Source of the DNA: Wuchereria bancrofti
Taxonomy: Eukaryota; Nematoda; Chromadorea; Rhabditida; Onchocercidae
DNA length: 35,522 nt
Assembly (NCBI GenBank): GCA_005281725.1
Contig: SSBO01000023.1
Location: 6,375-41,896 of the forward strand
Direction: 5' to 3'
How positions within the stretch are numbered: the stretch's first letter is position 1; each line of letters opens with the position of its first letter. The position numbers were made by a program, and so were the translations under genes. Below, one piece after another: positions 32,511 through 35,522 of the stretch. A model generated the notes under the pieces. The model ran no database searches, had not been told where the DNA came from, and saw only the letters and a list, made by a program, of their open reading frames with translations.

Positions 32511-33485
32511 TCATTTACATCGCAATCTTTGTTGCATTATTATTATTTGCATAAACTTATGAATACTCTGGAAATAAATCTGCCCCTTTAATGATGCGTA
32601 ATCTATCCATACAGACATATCTCTGTACAATGCACTTGGAAAAAATTTTTAAAATATTTAACACTTAAATTTCTGCATAAAAACAGAATTAATAGTGGGA
32701 AAAATGATTAAAGTGCGAATAAATGTGATATTGCAATCATAACCATATATCATATATTATTATCATTATTAATTATTATCTTTATTATTATTAATCATTA
32801 TTAGCATTATTATTAGTTATTGTCATCGCTATTATCCTTATTATAATTAATTATTAATCAATATTAGTATTATTATTAAATACTATTATCATTATTAATT
32901 ATTAGTATTATTATTTATTGTCAAGTGAATGTGATTAATATGAATAATAAACACATTAATATGAATAATGTCAAGTGAATGACTAATTTATTAGAATAGA
33001 TAATGAGTGATTTTAAACAATTTTATTCATTTCCTTCTTTATCATCGAAATGATAAGAGTGGCAAATTAACGGATATTGGTTGCAGAGGAATTCAAATGC
33101 TTTCAACGCTGCATTTCTGTTGCTGTGAGATGGCATTTGTGCTGATGGAATAATCCTTTAGGTGTAGGCAGAACTGAAATTGTAATTAAATTATTGAAAA
33201 TGATACAAAAATATATTTTATTCATTTAATTAGGTTTGCAAAATACTTTCAACATACTTGAAAAATTAAAGACATTGCTATAAAATTTAAAAAAGAAGAA
33301 AACAGCCTACAAATTACAATATTAATGCTATTGATTAAGATTTGTGTTAGCTGATAATTTTAATTGTAATTAAAATTTAAAGTAGTGATTTTATTACCGC
33401 CATTATTGATATCCATTCGAAGTGGTCCACATACATATATCCATGTAATTAATGAAGAAAATAGAATGATATGAAAGAAATGCAT
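32511..33485 (-). CDS. Small secreted protein gene, other allele, about 93 aa
   Basis: Exons 33485-33398, 33141-33072 and 32634-32511 correspond base for base to 27063-26976, 26719-26650 and 26212-26089. Coding sequence and splice sites are the same, and all three exons lie in one contig without N, which supports the exon order of the model. Confidence 0.5.
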
Positions 33486-34447
33486 AATTTTTTAGCTTAG
33501 CGTGGTGAATAAAGCAATAAAATAAACTAAAGAATAGTATAAATAATGAACAGAATAAAAAATAATGCAAAAAATTAAAAATTATATAATACTAAATTAA
33601 TAAAATTTATGCTTTACTTAACTTTTGTCATCTTTTTTTATGCTTAATTTATGCTTAATTATTAAAGTTTTTTAATTGTAAAAACAATTTCTGTTATTCA
33701 ATGTATGCAATAAAATAATTATGTAGAAGTCAGTAATAGTAATTTTAATTTAAAAGATATGAGAGCAAAGAAAATATTTGAGAAAAAATAAATTAAACAA
33801 AAAAAATTTTTTTTTTCATTTTTCAAATGCCAAAAAGATGAGAAAAAGTTGAAAAACATTTTCTATATATGTTATCTTTAATTTTTTCACCATCATTATT
33901 ACACCTATATATATTACAATCTTTCACTCTCCCTTTATTTGTACGAAAGCCATAAAATTTATGAATACAAAAAAAAAGAAGAAAAAGTTGCTTAAATAAA
34001 TAAAAAATTTTCTGCAGCAATTTGAATAATAAAAATTCATGACAAGAAAATATTTTAAATATTTTTGAATTGAATCAAGTACTTAAACAATTAATTTCAA
34101 CTTTTTTTTCTTTTGGATTACTAATAAACTTTTAAAAAGTAATTTTCATATCTTAGAACAAATCAAAAGCATTAAATATTGTTACAGCAAATTCTAATTT
34201 AAAAAATTTAATTTTTAACTGATATGCAATTTTTGTAATTCAATCACACATATGTTTAAAAAAAACAGATTTCTAGTAAATTTCACTGAATTTAAATTTA
34301 CTCTTTAAATTATCGGAAGAGAAAATCTTTTTAAAAATTTAAAGTTTTTGAAAAATAAAAAAAATAGAGAAAAAACTCAATGGAATGACATGTAAACTAT
34401 TTTCCCTTGAATTAATGAAGTTATAATATTCATAAATATATTTAGCT
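33486..34447. other. AT-rich flank, nothing seen
   Basis: Allelic to 27064-27545 followed by 28932-29401. No exon supported. Confidence 0.4.
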
Positions 34448-34737
34448 TTAGTCTGGAAGATTAGAACCTTCAATTTCGTTAAATGCTGTTTTCCTTGTTT
34501 TGTACTTCGACCATGCTTTTAATATTTTTTTCTTTCAAAATTTTCACCTAATTTCTCTAATTAATTTCAAGTTCATTTATTTACTATTTAGTGTTCATTT
34601 ATTTAGTCTTTCTTATCTATAAATTTAATTAAAGTAAACTAGCTGTCATTGTGGAATAATTATGATTGTTAATTTCAGGTTATTTCAAATATTTTCTTTT
34701 ATCAAATAATAAGCATTATTCCATTTTTATCCTTTGC

Positions 34738-35522
34738 AAGCTTTTTTCATTCCAAAATAAAAATTTAAAATTAATACACATGAGAATAAAATATTTATAA
34801 TTACCAGTTAGTAATGTATGAATGTTTAATTAGAAAATATTGTTGCATGATTGTTAACATTCAATTTAAGATGATAATTTAATCAAATATTATTGTTTAT
34901 ATAATTGTAAACATTTTTTCTTGTTTAAGTTTATTTACATTTTACTTCTTATCTGTTAAAATTATTCAAAAATAATACGATTATTTAAATGACAAAAGAA
35001 AAACGAAGAGGAAAGTGATGAATTTTACAATGGTAACATATAACTTGGAGATTGATCTTAGAACAGTTTTATGATATCTTCCGAAGAACAGTGAAATATG
35101 ATAGCATAATAATTTCAAATATTCAATAAAACTATTATTTGACTAAAAAAAGGAAGAAAAAATTATTCTTTGAGGATTGAATAAATAAAATTAGTGCAAA
35201 TAACCAATGAGAAATTTCATATCTTTGCTCTTTGTTATAATAGTAAGGAGTATTATAAATGAAAGCATTAAAATAATAGTAAAAAAAAGTTATATAAGAA
35301 GATTGTACCATTCTAGCAAATCATACATAATGTCTATTTATTTCAATTTTAATCAATAACATTTGCAATTATTGTTATCATAAGATGGTGATTTAATGAT
35401 ATGTGTTAAGTGATTATTTAAGTTTTGTCATTTTATTTTAAAATGGTATAATATATTTAATGCAGTTTATTATATCATTATACTAATTTAAATTGTATCA
35501 TAGTATTTCTAAAGATTAATTC
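34738..35522. other. AT-rich single-copy tail of the window
   Basis: Not present elsewhere in the window. No gene seen on either strand. ATCTTTGCTCTTT at 35221-35233 followed by ATAGTAAG resembles a segment inside the foldback element near 22889-22912, possibly a remnant of a related element. Confidence 0.4.

Larger units (their letters stand above)
29693..34737 (+). repeat. Allelic copy of the 21.6-29.7 kb locus, in one uninterrupted piece
   Basis: From the base after the N at 29692 this piece matches 21627-25108, then 26751-27545, then 28932-29691, in order and with no N. Total 5,045 bp against 5,037 bp for the de-duplicated other path. Differences seen are a handful of SNPs and small indels, e.g. 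AAGGAACTAT/AAGGACTAT near 22879/30945 and AAGTATAATG/AAGTACAATG. This shows the locus contains each gene once and that the extra copies come from assembly. Confidence 0.85.

Overview
The window looks like AT-rich nuclear DNA of a parasitic nematode, most likely a filarial worm. Genes are split into short exons bounded by GT donors and T-rich TTTCAG-type acceptors. Several start codons sit 10-25 bases after a strong acceptor, the arrangement expected for SL trans-splicing. A perfect 22-base copy of the nematode spliced leader SL1 lies at 16238-16259. I saw no rRNA, tRNA, CRISPR or bacterial-type operon.

Layout, left to right: an unrecognised plus-strand gene cut by the left edge (163-1290); a two-exon hydrophobic membrane protein (1843-2629, +); a small C2H2 zinc-finger gene (3660-4144, -); a run of minus-strand exons (6349-10037) that include a tail-anchored protein and an acidic coiled-coil protein, both with one-base breaks in the frame; a well-supported six-exon gene for a putative nuclear protein of about 369 residues (10264-15195, +); two neighbouring genes for small secreted proteins with one Sushi/CCP domain each (15524-16852 and 21612-23953, +); and, convergent with the second Sushi gene, a three-exon gene for a secreted protein of about 93 residues (26089-27063, -).

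From 13.1 kb on, the window is inflated by assembly redundancy. Every single-N joint (5935, 13768, 19142, 21117, 25109, 27546, 29692) is followed by DNA that repeats the sequence just before it, or, at 29692, a locus 8 kb back. The overlaps are about 0.15, 0.7, 1.64, 1.62, 1.64, 1.39 and 5.0 kb. The last piece (29693-35522) reads straight through the locus that the preceding three pieces cover in overlapping fragments, and differs from them by only a few SNPs and indels. It is best read as the other haplotype. True unique sequence is therefore nearer 23-24 kb, and the repeated exons should not be counted as extra genes.

The most interesting biology is in the Sushi region. Two compact paralogues share size and domain but have their introns at different points of the domain. 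The first carries an antisense SL1 leader in its second intron; the second carries a long-inverted-repeat foldback element, flanked by TA, in its first intron. The secreted protein encoded opposite them is unrecognised but has splice phases that agree across all three exons.
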